A DNA stretch of 64,000 bases from Actinospica robiniae DSM 44927 (GCF_000504285.1 NZ_KI632511.1:6306154-6370153), one strand, 5' to 3'. Positions 27,873 through 37,600 are shown, numbered from the stretch's first letter. Numbers and translations are program-made. The notes: generated from the sequence alone by a model not told the origin.

Positions 27873-28619
27873 CTAGACCCGCTCGGCCCGCTCGATCTCG
27901 GCCAGCCGGTCCAGCTCCGCGTCCTCGCCCCCGCGGGTGAGCACGACCGAGCCGCCGGCGGCCAAGGGCGCGTACAGCCAGTCGATCAGGCCGGCCGCGT
28001 CGGCGGAGGTGCGCTCGGTGGCGATCAGCACACGAGCACCGGCCGAGTACTTCGGCGCGGCCTGCTCGAGCAGTTGCCGATGCGTCAGGCTCTCGCCGTC
28101 GGCCGTCGTCAGTGCGGGGGCGTCGGCGTCGGGCGGGTCCAGCGGCGCGAACCGGTCGCCGTGCATGCGGACCTCGGCCACGTAGTCGAGGAAGCCCTTA
28201 GGCACCTCGGCGAACGGACGGCCGAGCGGCAGCAGGGACAGCGCGTAACGCTCGCCCTGGCAGGCCCGGGCGTAGTCGAGCTCCGCCTCGTCCGGGCCGG
28301 ACACCGCGAACCGGGCGCGGGCGGCGTCGCCCCAGGGGGAGACGACCGCAGAGCACAGCAGCGGCGCCAGCGCCCAGACCGCCGTCATCCAGTGCGGCCG
28401 CGCGGCCAGCAGGAACCTGCTGCCCGGATCGGCCATCAGCTCGTCCTGGATCAGGTTGCCGGTCTTCGAGACCCAGTTGTCCATCGTCGCGTACGACAGC
28501 TCGACCCGTTCCCCGGTGCCGAAGTCGTGGTAGGTCAGGAACGGACGCGGGCCGCTGCCGGCCACCCGGGAACGCCAGAGCGCGGACAGATCGCCGTCTG
28601 GTGCCGAAGCCATTGCCAT
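27873..28619 (-). CDS. TIGR03089-type protein, AMP-binding-enzyme-like
   Basis: A 248-residue actinobacteria-restricted protein that looks like the N-terminal lobe of an acyl-adenylating enzyme: RPFLTYHDFGTGERVELSYATMDNWVSK resembles the start of AMP-binding domains. The ATP-binding P-loop and the C-terminal lobe are absent, so independent adenylation is unlikely and the function is unknown. TAGGCT 6 bases upstream supports ATG 28619 and a leaderless mRNA. It stands divergently from the GDP-mannose pyrophosphorylase gene. Confidence 0.82.
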   Translation of the reverse strand: MAMASAPDGDLSALWRSRVAGSGPRPFLTYHDFGTGERVELSYATMDNWVSKTGNLIQDELMADPGSRFLLAARPHWMTAVWALAPLLCSAVVSPWGDAARARFAVSGPDEAELDYARACQGERYALSLLPLGRPFAEVPKGFLDYVAEVRMHGDRFAPLDPPDADAPALTTADGESLTHRQLLEQAAPKYSAGARVLIATERTSADAAGLIDWLYAPLAAGGSVVLTRGGEDAELDRLAEIERAERV

Positions 28620-28625
28620 GCGCCC

Positions 28626-28631
28626 AGCCTA
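28626..28631 (-). promoter_or_regulatory. predicted -10 of the TIGR03089-type gene (leaderless)
   Basis: TAGGCT on the minus strand, 6 bases before the ATG at 28619. Confidence 0.45.
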
Positions 28632-28766
28632 CCGAGGGTCCGCGGCACGATCCGGCGCGGCGGGGTCGCAGCCATCAGCTAGTGTTCAGTTCCAACCAGG
28701 TCTTTGTTCACCGTCAGCCGTAATCATGGGCCGGAACGACGCCCCGACTAGGAAGAACTTCGTACC

Positions 28767-29864
28767 GTGTCTGAAGCGATCATGCTGGTCGGGGGCAAGG
28801 GAACCCGGCTGCGCCCGCTCACCGTCAACACGCCGAAGCCGATGCTCGAGGTCGCCGGCGTCCCCTTCCTCAGCCACATGCTCAGCCGGGCGAAGGCGGC
28901 CGGGATCACCCGGATCGTGTTCGCCACGGCGTACAAGCCCGAGGTGTTCGAGGAGTACTACGGGGACGGCTCGCGCTTCGGCTTGGAGATGGAGTACGTC
29001 CAGGAGGTCGAGCCGCTCGACACCGGCGGCGCCATCCGCAACGTGGCCGACCGCCTGCGCAGCGGCCCGGACGAGCCGGTGATGATCTTCAACTCCGACA
29101 TCCTGTCCGGCATGGACCTCGGCGCGCTGCTGGCCCAGCACGCGGCCCGCGCCGCCGACGTCACCCTGCACCTGACCAAGGTGTCCGACCCGCGCGCGTT
29201 CGGCCTGGTGCCCACCGACCAGGACGGCTGGGTCACCGCGTTCCGGGAGAAGCCGCAGCGCCCCGAGGACATCGTGACCGACCAGATCAACGCCGGCTGC
29301 TACGTCTTCCGCCGCGAGATCATCGACGGGATCCCGGCCGGGCGCCGGGTCTCGGTGGAGCGCGAGACCTTCCCCGGCCTGCTGGCGGCGGGCGCGAAGG
29401 TGCTCGGCGTGGTGGAGCAGAGCTACTGGCTCGACCTCGGCACTCCGGCCGCGTTCGTGCGCGGCTCGGCGGACCTGGTGCTCGGCGCGATCAGCTCCCC
29501 GGCCGTGCCCGCCTCCACCTGCCCGAGCCACCCGGAGGCGCTCGTGCTCGAGGCGGCCGAGGTGGCCGAGTCGGCGAAGCTGGGCGGCGGGACCACGGTC
29601 GGCCGCGGCGCGCGGGTCGCCGAGCAGGCGGCGGTGTACGGCACGGTGCTCGGCGCGGGCTCGTCGATCGGCGAGGGGGCGGTGCTGCGCGACTCGATCG
29701 TGGGGCGCGGTGCCCGGGTCGGCGCGGGCACGGTGCTCGAGGGCGCGGTCGTGGGCGACGGCGCGAGTGTCGGCGCCGGCAACGAACTGCTCGCGGGCGT
29801 GCGCGTGTCCTGCGACGCCGTCATCCCGGATTCGGCCGTGCGCTTCAGCCACGACCCGAGCTGA
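28767..29864 (+). CDS. manC: mannose-1-phosphate guanylyltransferase (GDP-mannose pyrophosphorylase)
   Basis: Makes GDP-mannose from mannose-1-phosphate and GTP; GDP-mannose feeds polyprenyl-phosphate-mannose, the Pmt donor, and mannolipids. The nucleotidyltransferase signature is VGGKGTRLRPLT (about 8-19), with the metal Asp in FNSDILSG and product-site EYVQEVEPLDTGGAI. The C-terminal third (about 265-350) is a left-handed beta-helix of hexapeptide repeats. The enzyme is 365 residues from a GTG. GDP- versus other NDP-sugar specificity is inferred from family and context with phosphomannomutase downstream. Confidence 0.88.
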   Translation: MSEAIMLVGGKGTRLRPLTVNTPKPMLEVAGVPFLSHMLSRAKAAGITRIVFATAYKPEVFEEYYGDGSRFGLEMEYVQEVEPLDTGGAIRNVADRLRSGPDEPVMIFNSDILSGMDLGALLAQHAARAADVTLHLTKVSDPRAFGLVPTDQDGWVTAFREKPQRPEDIVTDQINAGCYVFRREIIDGIPAGRRVSVERETFPGLLAAGAKVLGVVEQSYWLDLGTPAAFVRGSADLVLGAISSPAVPASTCPSHPEALVLEAAEVAESAKLGGGTTVGRGARVAEQAAVYGTVLGAGSSIGEGAVLRDSIVGRGARVGAGTVLEGAVVGDGASVGAGNELLAGVRVSCDAVIPDSAVRFSHDPS

Positions 29865-29985
29865 GCGGACGGGCCAGGGCATCCACCACAAGACTCTGCT
29901 TCCGGTTCAGCGCGCCGCCGCGGCGCCGGAGGCCCTCGTCGAGACGGGGACCGGCGCGGACGGCGCCTCGGTCACCGTCTCCGGC

Positions 29986-30852
29986 GTGCCCGCGCAGATC
30001 GCCCGGACGCTGCGGATGCAGCGGCACGGCGCGGCCGACCCGACCCACCGGGTCGAGTACGGGCCCGATGACGGTCCGGTCCGCGCGGTCTGGCGCACGG
30101 CGCTGACCCCGCGCGGCCCGGGCACCTTGCGGGTGCGCGTTCCGGCGGGCGGCGAGGTGGAGCTGACGGCCTGGGGGCCGGGGGCGGCCTGGCTGCTCGA
30201 GCAGGGTCCTGCCCTGCTCGGGGCGCATGACGACCTCGCCGGGTTCGCCGAGCTGGCGGCCTCGCACCCGCTGCTGGCCGAGGCGCATCGGCGCCGGCCG
30301 GAGTTCCGGCTCTCCCGCTGCGGGCAGGTGCTGCAGTCGCTGATCCCCTCGATCCTCGAGCAGAAGGTCACCACCACCTCCGCGCACGACGCGTGGCGCC
30401 GGCTGGTCCACCGCTACGGCACCCCGGCGCCCGGACCGGAGTCGATGCCGCGCGGCCTGCGGATACCGCCGACGCCGCGGGCCTGGATGCTGATCCCGTC
30501 CTGGGAGTGGCGGCGCGCCGAAGTGGACGGCAAGCGCGCCGAGACCGTCATCCGGGCCTGCCAGCGCTCGGCCGCGATCGAGCGGCTGGCCGCCTTGCCG
30601 GTGGAGGAGGCGGCGGCCAGGCTCCAGACGATCCAGGGCATCGGGCCGTGGACCGCCGCCGAGACGCTCCAGCGCAGCCACGGCGCGGCCGACCTGGTCA
30701 GCGTCGGCGACCTGCATCTGCCCCGGCTGATCTGCGGGATCCTCGGCACGCCGGGGGACCGGCGGTACGACGACGCGAAGATGATGGCGCTGCTCGAGCC
30801 CTTCGCCCCGCACCGGCAACGCGCCGTCAGACTGCTGCTGCAGCGTCGGTAG
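29986..30852 (+). CDS. DNA-3-methyladenine glycosylase, AlkA type (start uncertain)
   Basis: Base-excision repair glycosylase removing alkylated purines. The C-terminal half has the helix-hairpin-helix with a GPWTA motif: IQGIGPWTAAETL, followed by the catalytic Asp expected in the SVGDLHLPRL segment. An N-terminal AlkA-like beta domain precedes it. The GTG at 29986 is the first standard start after manC ends, but homology-like sequence (ending in ADPTHRV) seems to begin further upstream, and a CTG at 29896 or a start inside the end of manC (open to 29710) is possible. It converges on fbiB with 5 bases between stops. Confidence 0.85.
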   Translation: MPAQIARTLRMQRHGAADPTHRVEYGPDDGPVRAVWRTALTPRGPGTLRVRVPAGGEVELTAWGPGAAWLLEQGPALLGAHDDLAGFAELAASHPLLAEAHRRRPEFRLSRCGQVLQSLIPSILEQKVTTTSAHDAWRRLVHRYGTPAPGPESMPRGLRIPPTPRAWMLIPSWEWRRAEVDGKRAETVIRACQRSAAIERLAALPVEEAAARLQTIQGIGPWTAAETLQRSHGAADLVSVGDLHLPRLICGILGTPGDRRYDDAKMMALLEPFAPHRQRAVRLLLQRR

Positions 30853-30857
30853 AGCCC

Positions 30858-32201
30858 CTAACGCCTGATCAGGAACCCCTCCACCGGCCGCGGCGGACGC
30901 TCGCTCGCCGGCGCCGCCGGATGGCCGACCGCGACGCAGCCCATCGGGTCCCAGTGCTCCGGCAGGTCCAGCACCCTGCGCACGGTCTGCCGGCAGAAGA
31001 TCGACGAGGAGATCCAGGCCGAGCCGAGGCCTTCGACGGCCAGGGTGACCAGCAGGTTCTCGATCGCGGCGCCGGTGGAGACGAGGAACATCTCGCGTTC
31101 GAAGCCGTTGCGCCGGGCATCCGGATAGGTGTGCGAGCCCTCCATCGTCAGACAGGGCACGAGCAGCACCGGCGCGCCGCGCAGCACGTCGCCGCGGCGG
31201 GTGCGCCGGACGATCGCGGCCTCGCTGAACCCGTCCGCGCGCAGGTCGGCGACCCAGTCCTCGAGCATCGCGTCGAGCAGCCGCTTCTGCGTATCCAGGG
31301 TGCGCACCTCGACGAAGCTCCACGGCGTGGTGTGGTGCGGCGCCGGAGCGGTGATCGCGGCGGCCACCGCGCGGGCCACCGCCTCCTCGGCCACCGGCTC
31401 GTCGGTGAACGACCTGATGGTGCGTCGGCCGGAGACCGCCTCGGCCCGGCCGGCCGCGCGCGCCTCGGCTGTGCCGAGTGAGAACAGGTCCTGCTCGCTC
31501 GGACGCAGCAGCACCTTGGCACCCGGGCCCGGGTCCTCGGACACCAGCGTGGACAGGCCGCGCACCACCGCCACCGGCACGCCGCCGAGCTTGCCCTTGA
31601 CCAGTTCGCCGGCCGAGGCCAGCTCGTCGGCCAGCGCCGTGACCGTCACCGCGAGCTCGTTGCCGTGCGAGTCCCGGACGCCGCGCAGGTCGTGAACCGG
31701 CGTCAGATACGCCGCGCCGATGGCCTGGTCGACCAGCCCGGCCCGCCAGACCCGGCCGAAGGTGTCCGACACGATCACCCCGACCCGCGCGCCGTGGCGT
31801 CGGGCGAGGGCGTCGGACAGCTCGCGGGCGCTTCGGTCCGGGTCCTCGGGCAGCAGCAGCACCGTGCCCGGCTCGGTGTTCGAGGCGTCCACCCCGGCCG
31901 CGGCCATGACCAGGCCGAGCCGGTTCTCCACGATCCGCAGCTTGTCCCGCCGGGCGACCAGGCGCACGCTCTCCTCGTCGATCGCGGCCTCGCGGTCCGC
32001 GGCGTGGCGCACCCGGTTCTCCGCCTTGGAGACGATCTTCGAGGTGACCACCAGGATGTCGCCGTCGATCAGGCCGGGTCCGGGCCCGGCCGTGAGCGCG
32101 GCGCCGATCAACGCGGCCAGGTCGTCGCCGGGGCGCACCTCGGGCAGGCCCGGCACGGGCAGGACGCTGATAACCGCGGCGGTGCTGTCGGTGTCGGTCA
32201 T
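30858..32201 (-). CDS. fbiB: coenzyme F420:L-glutamate ligase FbiB
   Basis: Bifunctional actinobacterial enzyme of F420 synthesis. The N-terminal CofE-like domain (about 1-245) adds glutamates to F420-0 with [17 protein letters not shown], the Glu/Asp-rich metal site and [12 protein letters not shown] are typical. The C-terminal domain (about 255-447) is nitroreductase-like, with [13 protein letters not shown], and is the FMN-dependent part that reduces dehydro-F420-0 in mycobacteria. The length of 447 is standard for the fused form. ATG 32201 overlaps the end of fbiA by 4 bases, so the two are coupled. Confidence 0.96.
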   Translation of the reverse strand: MTDTDSTAAVISVLPVPGLPEVRPGDDLAALIGAALTAGPGPGLIDGDILVVTSKIVSKAENRVRHAADREAAIDEESVRLVARRDKLRIVENRLGLVMAAAGVDASNTEPGTVLLLPEDPDRSARELSDALARRHGARVGVIVSDTFGRVWRAGLVDQAIGAAYLTPVHDLRGVRDSHGNELAVTVTALADELASAGELVKGKLGGVPVAVVRGLSTLVSEDPGPGAKVLLRPSEQDLFSLGTAEARAAGRAEAVSGRRTIRSFTDEPVAEEAVARAVAAAITAPAPHHTTPWSFVEVRTLDTQKRLLDAMLEDWVADLRADGFSEAAIVRRTRRGDVLRGAPVLLVPCLTMEGSHTYPDARRNGFEREMFLVSTGAAIENLLVTLAVEGLGSAWISSSIFCRQTVRRVLDLPEHWDPMGCVAVGHPAAPASERPPRPVEGFLIRR

Positions 32202-33184
32202 GCGGCCAGCTCCGCCGCGAACGCCAGCGCGGTGCGGGCCATCGCCGCGGTCGCCTCCTGATCCGTCATCAGCAACGGGATCGCCTGACAACGGATGCCC
32301 TCCTGCTCCACCTTGGCCACGTGCGCGGCGTCGGCGTCGTGCACCAGCCAGCCGTCGAGCAGGTCGGCGCCGAGGTACTCGGCCACCGCGGACGGACTGG
32401 TCTGTACGCCGACCGCGGCCAGCACCTTGTCCGCCATGCCGCGCACCGGGGCGTCGCCGATGATGGGGGAGAGCCCGACCACCGGCGCCTGAACCCGCGT
32501 CAGCGCGCCCCGGATGCCGCCGTCCGGCGAGCCCGCGCCCACCGCCAGGATCGCGCCGATGGAGACCACCGGGTTCGACGGCGGCAGCAGCACCACGTCG
32601 GCCGCCGCGATGGCCTCGAGCACGCCCGGCCCCGGCTTCGCCTCGTCGGCGCCGACGAACACGATCTCCCGCGCGGCCGGCGCGTGCAGCCGCACCCAGT
32701 ACTCCTGGAAGTGCACGGCGCGGCGGCCGTCCTCGTCCTCGAGCACCACGTGGGTCTCGGCGCGGTCGTCGGTGGCCGGCAGCAGCCGCACCCCCGGCTT
32801 CCACCGCGCGCACAGCGCCTCGGTGACGGCGGAGAGCGGGTATCCGGCCTCGAGCATCTGCGTGCGCACCAGGTGGGTGGCGATGTCCTTGTCCCCGAGG
32901 GTGAACCAGTCCGGGCCCACGCCGTACTCGGCCAGCTCCCGGGCCACCCCGAAGCTCTCCTCGTCGCGCCCCCAGCGCTGCTCCGGGTGGATGCCGCCGC
33001 CGAGCGTGTACATCACCGTGTCCAGGTCCGCGCAGACGCGCAGGCCGTGCAGGGTGATGTCGTCGCCGACGTTGCCGATCACCGTCACCTCGGCGTCCGG
33101 CGCCGCCACGAGCAGACCCTCGAGGAAGCGCGCCCCGCCGACGCCGCCGGCCAGCACCGTGATCTTCATTCCGCTGGTGTTCAC
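32198..33184 (-). CDS. fbiA: 2-phospho-L-lactate (phosphoenolpyruvyl) transferase FbiA
   Basis: CofD-family enzyme that joins the activated phospho-C3 unit to the deazaflavin Fo, giving (dehydro-)F420-0. The N-terminal [17 protein letters not shown] is the family nucleotide-binding motif; [14 protein letters not shown] and [13 protein letters not shown] are also conserved. The GTG at 33184 is supported by TAAGCT 6 bases upstream; an ATG at 33169 would remove only five residues. The 125-residue gene ends 17 bases upstream. Fo synthase (fbiC) and fbiD are not in the window. Confidence 0.96.
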   Translation of the reverse strand: MNTSGMKITVLAGGVGGARFLEGLLVAAPDAEVTVIGNVGDDITLHGLRVCADLDTVMYTLGGGIHPEQRWGRDEESFGVARELAEYGVGPDWFTLGDKDIATHLVRTQMLEAGYPLSAVTEALCARWKPGVRLLPATDDRAETHVVLEDEDGRRAVHFQEYWVRLHAPAAREIVFVGADEAKPGPGVLEAIAAADVVLLPPSNPVVSIGAILAVGAGSPDGGIRGALTRVQAPVVGLSPIIGDAPVRGMADKVLAAVGVQTSPSAVAEYLGADLLDGWLVHDADAAHVAKVEQEGIRCQAIPLLMTDQEATAAMARTALAFAAELAA

Positions 33185-33190
33185 GGTTCG

Positions 33191-33196
33191 AGCTTA
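33191..33196 (-). promoter_or_regulatory. predicted -10 of fbiAB (leaderless)
   Basis: TAAGCT on the minus strand, 6 bases before the GTG at 33184. It would let fbiAB be expressed without the upstream attenuator-like leader. Confidence 0.45.
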
Positions 33197-33201
33197 GAGC
33201 T

Positions 33202-33579
33202 TCAGCTTTCCGGGGCGGTCTCCACCACCACGTAGAGGCCCGGCCCGGCGGCGGCCACGGCGCGCGGACGGTCCGAGGGGGCGAGCACGAGCACGCCCTC
33301 CGCGCCGGCCCGGTGCACCCGCGCGCGGGTGCCGGGGGGCAGCAGGTACGAGGTGGCGAGCGCGATCAGCTCGTCGTCCTCGGCCACGGCGTAGCCGACG
33401 GCGGCCATCTGCGCGGCCAGTCCGGCGGCGAGCGCCGCGGCCGCCCGGCCGAGCTGCGCCGAGCTCGGGGCGGGGGCCCGCCCCGGACCGAGCTGCGGAT
33501 GCGGCCTGGCGTCGTGCAGCACGGCGGCGAGGTCGGGGGTGATGGTGGGTGCGGCTGCGGCGAAGGTCTGCGCGGACAT
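33202..33579 (-). CDS. 125-residue protein of unknown function downstream of a cysteine-rich leader
   Basis: I cannot assign a family with confidence. The N-terminal half is Ala-rich and helical (about 40-65); the C-terminal half looks beta-rich, with [21 protein letters not shown] around 78-98, a spacing faintly like the first cupin motif of bacterial cysteine dioxygenases but lacking the HxH metal ligands. Its position between whiB and fbiA, and the polycysteine leader ORF upstream, make a degenerate sulfur-related protein a reasonable guess, no more. Coding character (GC-rich third positions, tight spacing to fbiA) supports a real gene. Confidence 0.6.
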   Translation of the reverse strand: MSAQTFAAAAPTITPDLAAVLHDARPHPQLGPGRAPAPSSAQLGRAAAALAAGLAAQMAAVGYAVAEDDELIALATSYLLPPGTRARVHRAGAEGVLVLAPSDRPRAVAAAGPGLYVVVETAPES

Positions 33580-33613
33580 GCGCTCGTGGTCCCGTCTGGA
33601 GTGGCCGGTGTCT

Positions 33614-33647
33614 GCGGACGATCCCGTCCGCGCCAGTGGCCGGACGG
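33614..33647 (-). promoter_or_regulatory. two mutually exclusive hairpins, predicted attenuator
   Basis: On the minus-strand RNA, hairpin A pairs CCCGTCC (right after the leader-ORF stop) with GGACGGG; hairpin B pairs GCGGACG with CGTCCGC (33614-33631). They share the GGACG segment, so only one can form. Ribosome position on the leader ORF would decide which, the logic of an attenuator. Confidence 0.6.
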
Positions 33648-33648
33648 G

Positions 33649-33756
33649 TCAGCTACAGCGGCGACAACAGCTGTGCAGGGTCACGGCGGGCATGCTCGCG
33701 TGGCGCGTCGGCCGACTGGCCGCGCGTCCGGCGAAAAGGGCATACCGCTCGCTCAT
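33649..33756 (-). CDS. 35-residue leader peptide ending in a cysteine cluster
   Basis: A short ORF from ATG 33756 to TGA at 33649. Its last seven residues are SCCRRCS, three Cys codons just before the stop. TAGTCT (33766-33771) lies 9 bases before the ATG, predicting a leader of at most a few bases. The stop is 69 bases upstream of the 125-residue gene, and two alternative hairpins lie between. Polycysteine leaderless ORFs in mycobacteria act as cysteine-responsive attenuators; the same role is inferred here. The peptide itself probably has no function beyond its translation. Confidence 0.6.
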   Translation of the reverse strand: MSERYALFAGRAASRPTRHASMPAVTLHSCCRRCS

Positions 33757-33765
33757 GATGCGTCG

Positions 33766-33771
33766 AGACTA
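33766..33771 (-). promoter_or_regulatory. predicted -10 of the leader ORF and downstream gene
   Basis: TAGTCT on the minus strand within TGCTAGTCT, 9 bases before the leader ATG. Confidence 0.4.
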
Positions 33772-34166
33772 GCACGCGGCGTAGCCGGTCCGGGCGCGTC
33801 GCGGACTGAGCGCTCCGCGCCGAACGGGGAACAGACAAATGGTTGTTCACTCGTATGGGTGCAATTGATCCCGGCAAGGCCTTTCGACCCGGCCTTCCGC
33901 GCCCGTCACGGCGCCGCAGGTGGCGCCGGACCTTCGCCAGGCCGGGCGGGCGGTCCCCGGCTGCTCCCTCCGAGTGAATAAGGCCTCCGCTATCAGATCG
34001 CGGCTTGACGCCCTGGGAACGACGCGCGTGTAATTTCCCTCAGACCACCGGATTGTGACGACCCGTCACCAAGCGTGGTTCCTTCAGGGCGGGTGCCGCG
34101 CGGCGGCGCCGGGCGGGCACCGGCCCGGAGCGCGACGAGCACGGACGAGGACGGGAGGCGAGGACG
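33772..34166. other. upstream region of whiB, no gene seen
   Basis: Together with the leader region this forms the 587-base gap between the 125-residue gene and whiB. It should carry the whiB promoter(s). A dyad GAACA-N10-TGTTC is at 33829-33848, and a TTGACG is near 34003, but I could not match a -10 at standard spacing or a known BldM, WhiI or WhiG site. The whiB ribosome-binding site is GAGGCGAGGA just before 34167. Confidence 0.4.
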
Positions 34167-34424
34167 ATGACCGAGGTCTTCCCGCTGTTCGGCGGTTTCG
34201 ACGAGGAGATCAGCTGGCAGGAGCGCGCCCTGTGCGCGCAGACCGATCCGGAGTCCTTCTTCCCGGAGAAGGGCGGCTCCACCCGCGAGGCCAAGCGGGT
34301 CTGCCTGGCCTGCGAGGTCAAGGCCGAGTGCCTGGAGTACGCGCTCGCGCACGACGAGCGGTTCGGCATCTGGGGCGGCCTGTCGGAACGCGAACGCCGG
34401 CGGCTGAAGAAGAAGGCCGCGTAG
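34167..34424 (+). CDS. whiB: WhiB-family [4Fe-4S] transcription factor (WhiB/WhmD type)
   Basis: Small iron-sulfur regulator needed for sporulation septation in Streptomyces, where it acts with WhiA. The cluster ligands are Cys23, Cys46, Cys49 and Cys55 of 85. The FGIWGG turn (about 66-71) and the basic tail RRRLKKKAA complete the signature. The long stretch WQERALCAQTDPESFFPEKG matches developmental WhiB and its mycobacterial orthologue WhmD rather than other Wbl classes. The lone membrane glycosyltransferase gene follows after a hairpin terminator. Confidence 0.94.
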   Translation: MTEVFPLFGGFDEEISWQERALCAQTDPESFFPEKGGSTREAKRVCLACEVKAECLEYALAHDERFGIWGGLSERERRRLKKKAA

Positions 34425-34438
34425 CACGGCGGACGAGA

Positions 34439-34467
34439 GACGGGCCCGGCGCGGCGGCCGGCCCGTC
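34439..34467 (+). terminator. terminator of whiB
   Basis: An 8-bp stem, GACGGGCC / GGCCCGTC, around a GC-rich 13-base loop, starting 14 bases after the whiB stop. Confidence 0.65.
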
Positions 34468-34578
34468 CATCCGCGGGTGCCGACGTCGATGTCCGGGTTT
34501 GGTCACGGGCACACGTCGGATATCGCGCTGAACCGGGACAATATTCTCGGCCCGGCCCCGGTTTCCGGGTTCTTCTAC

Positions 34579-34584
34579 TAGGGT
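34579..34584 (+). promoter_or_regulatory. predicted -10 of the large glycosyltransferase gene
   Basis: TAGGGT, about 70 bases before the ATG at 34654, in the whiB-to-glycosyltransferase gap. Confidence 0.3.
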
Positions 34585-34653
34585 GGGGCAACCGCCGCTC
34601 CGCGCGGATCGCGCGCGGCGGGGTGTCAACCGCCGTCGAGACCCGGGCCTCGC

Positions 34654-37600
34654 ATGTCACAGTTCGCACCGCCACCACCCTCCCTCGCGTACGCCGCCAA
34701 CCCGCACGAGGCGCTGCGCCGGCACGTCGTCACGGCCGTCCTGGTCAGCCACGACGGGGAACGGTGGCTGCCCACCGTGCTCGAGGCGCTGCTCGGGCAG
34801 CAGCGCCCGGTCCAGCGCATCGTCGCCGTGGACACCTCCTCCCGAGACCGCTCCACCGACCTGCTGCGCCAGGCGCTCGGTCCGGACGCGGTGCTCGAGC
34901 GCAAGCGCTCCTCCGGCTACGGCTCGGCCGTCGCCTTCGGGCTGAAGAACTCCGCGCCGGTCGCCTACGACGAGTTCGGCTACGACGCCGAGCCGCCGGT
35001 GGAGTGGGTCTGGCTGCTGCACGACGACTCCGCGCCCTCGGCCGACTGCCTCGGCCAGCTGCTGCTCACGGCCGAGGAGTACGCCCAGGCGCACCCGCAG
35101 GAGCAGGTCGCCGTCGTCGGGCCCAAGGTGCACGGCTGGTACGACAAGCGCCAGCTGCTCGAGGTCGGCGTCAGCGTGGCCAGCAACGGCCGGCGCTGGA
35201 CCGGCCTGGAGCGCGGCGAGCACGACCAGGGCCAGTACGACGAAGTACGTCCGGTGCTCTCGGTCGGCTCGGCCGGCATGCTGGTGCGCCGGGACGTGTG
35301 GGACGAGCTCAAGGGCTTCGACCGGGCGGTCTCGCTCTTCCGCGACGACCTCGACTTCTGCTGGCGGGCCAACAACGCCGGGTACAAGGTGCTGGTCGCC
35401 CCCGAGGCGGTGATCCGGCACGCCGAGGCCGCGGCCCGGGAACGGCGCCGGGTGGACGCCGGCCCGAACCGCCCGCACCTGCTCGACCGGGCGCACGCGC
35501 TCTACACCGTCTCGGTCAACCGGCCCAGCCTGTTCTGGCCGTTCCTGTACCTGCGGCTGCTGGCCGGCACCTTCTTCCGGGTGCTCGGCCACCTGATCGC
35601 GAAGAGCCCGGGCAAGGCCTCGGACGAGTTCCTGGCCATGCTCGGCTTCGCCACCCGGCCGGACCGGATACTGCGGGGCCGCGCGGCCCGGCGCAGGCAT
35701 CGCGAGGCTGACCCGCTCGAGGTGGCGCAGCTGCTGCCGCCGCGCTGGGCCCTGACCCGGGCCGCGATCGACTCCATCTGGACCCAGGTCCGCGGCGACG
35801 CCGCCCTCGACGGCGGGGTCACCGCCTCCCGGCACGGCTCGGTGGAGTCCGGACCGGTCTCCGAGGAGTCCGAGTCGCTCGAGACCGACTCCCTCGCCGT
35901 CATCAAGAAGCTGCTGCGCCAGCCGATCATCGCGGTCGGCCTCGGCCTGGCCGCGATCGCGCTGATCGCCGGACGCAGCCTGCTGTTCGGCGGCACCCTG
36001 GCCGGCGGCGCGCTGCTGCCCACCCCCGCCGGCGCCTCGGACCTGTGGCACGAGTACCTCGCCGGCTGGCACGGCGTGGGCCTGGGCACCAACTCGTCCG
36101 CCCCGGCCTACATCGGCCTGGTCGCGCTGCTGGCCACGATCCTGCTCGGCAAGGCCAGCCTGGCCGTGCTGGTGCTGCTGCTCGGCTCGGTCCCGCTGGC
36201 CGGCCTGAGTGCCTCCTACGCCTTCCGCCGGGTCACCGGCTCGCACGTGCTGCGCCTGTGGGGCGGCTACGCCTACGGCCTGCTGGCCGTCTCGCTCGGC
36301 GCGGTGTCCGGCGGCCGGCTCGGTTCCGCGGTCGCCGTCGCCCTGCTCCCGCTCATCGTCACCAGCGCCGCCAACGCGATCGGCGGCCCGGGCCGGGCCG
36401 GCTCCACCCGCTCGGCCTGGACCTGCGCCTTCCTGCTCACCCTGGCCACCGCGTTCGCGCCGGTGGTGTGGCTGCTCGCGGCCGTGGTGGGCGCGATCTC
36501 GCTGGTCTCGGTCGGCTGGCGGGCCCGGGCGAACGTGATCGTGGTGGCGATCCGGATGGCGATCATCCTGGCCACCCCGATGGTGGTGCTCGCGCCCTGG
36601 TCGCTGACCCTGCTGCGCAAGCCCAGCGGCTTCCTGGTCGAGGTCGGCGCGTCCGGCTTCAACCTGAACTCGCCGGTGTCCAAGCCGATCGGCCTGCTGC
36701 TCGGCGACCCGGGCGGCCCCGGCACCTACCCGTACTGGTTCGGCGCGGGCCTGCTGCTCACGGCGCTGGCCGCGCTGCTGCGCGGCACCCGCCGCCGGGT
36801 GGTGATCGCGGCCTGGATGCTCACGCTGCTCGGCTTCGTCTCCGCCCTCATGCTCACCCGCACCACGGTCGCCCCGATCGGCGCCGGCGTCGGCGTGGTG
36901 CCGTGGCCGGGCGTGTCCACCGCACTGCTCGGCTTCGGCCTGATCACCGCGACCGTGGTCGGCGCGGAGGGCGCGCGCGAGCGGATCGCCGGCGCCGAGT
37001 TCGGCTGGCGCCAGCCGCTGACCGTGCTGGTCACCGGCGCCGCGGTGCTCGCCCCGGCCGCGGCCGGGGTCTGGTGGCTCATCCACGGCGCGCAGAACCC
37101 GATCAGCCGGATCAACGCCGGCCTGCCGCAGTACCTCGCGGCCGAGGACCTCGGCCCGAGCCAGGTGCGCACCCTGACGCTCACCGGCGGCGCCGACGGC
37201 ACCGTCGCCTACTCCATCGCGCGCGGCTCCGGCCCTTACCTCGGCCTCGCCGACATCCACCCGGACGCGGCCGACGCGGCTAGGCTCGACACCCTGGTCG
37301 GACAGCTGCTCTCCGGCAGCGGCGGAGACACGGCGCAGCAGCTGACCGAACTGGGCATCGCCTACGTCTGGGCCTCGTCCTCGGTGCCGACCGGCGTCGA
37401 GCACGCGCTCAGCTCCACCTCCGGGCTGACCGAGCAGGCGCTGGGCGCCGGCGGCACCTCGGCGGGCTCGGAGTACTGGCAGGTCAACGGCACAGTCGGC
37501 CGGGTCATGCTGCAGGACGCCAAGGGCGGCGCGATCACGCTGGCCTACCAGTGCGCCGGCACCAAGCCCACCGGCTCGAACACCGCCTGCGCCCAGGACG

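Noticed and set aside
33829..33848. SOS (LexA) box upstream of whiB
   Set aside because: Half-sites GAACA/TGTTC are 10 bases apart; the actinobacterial box needs four.
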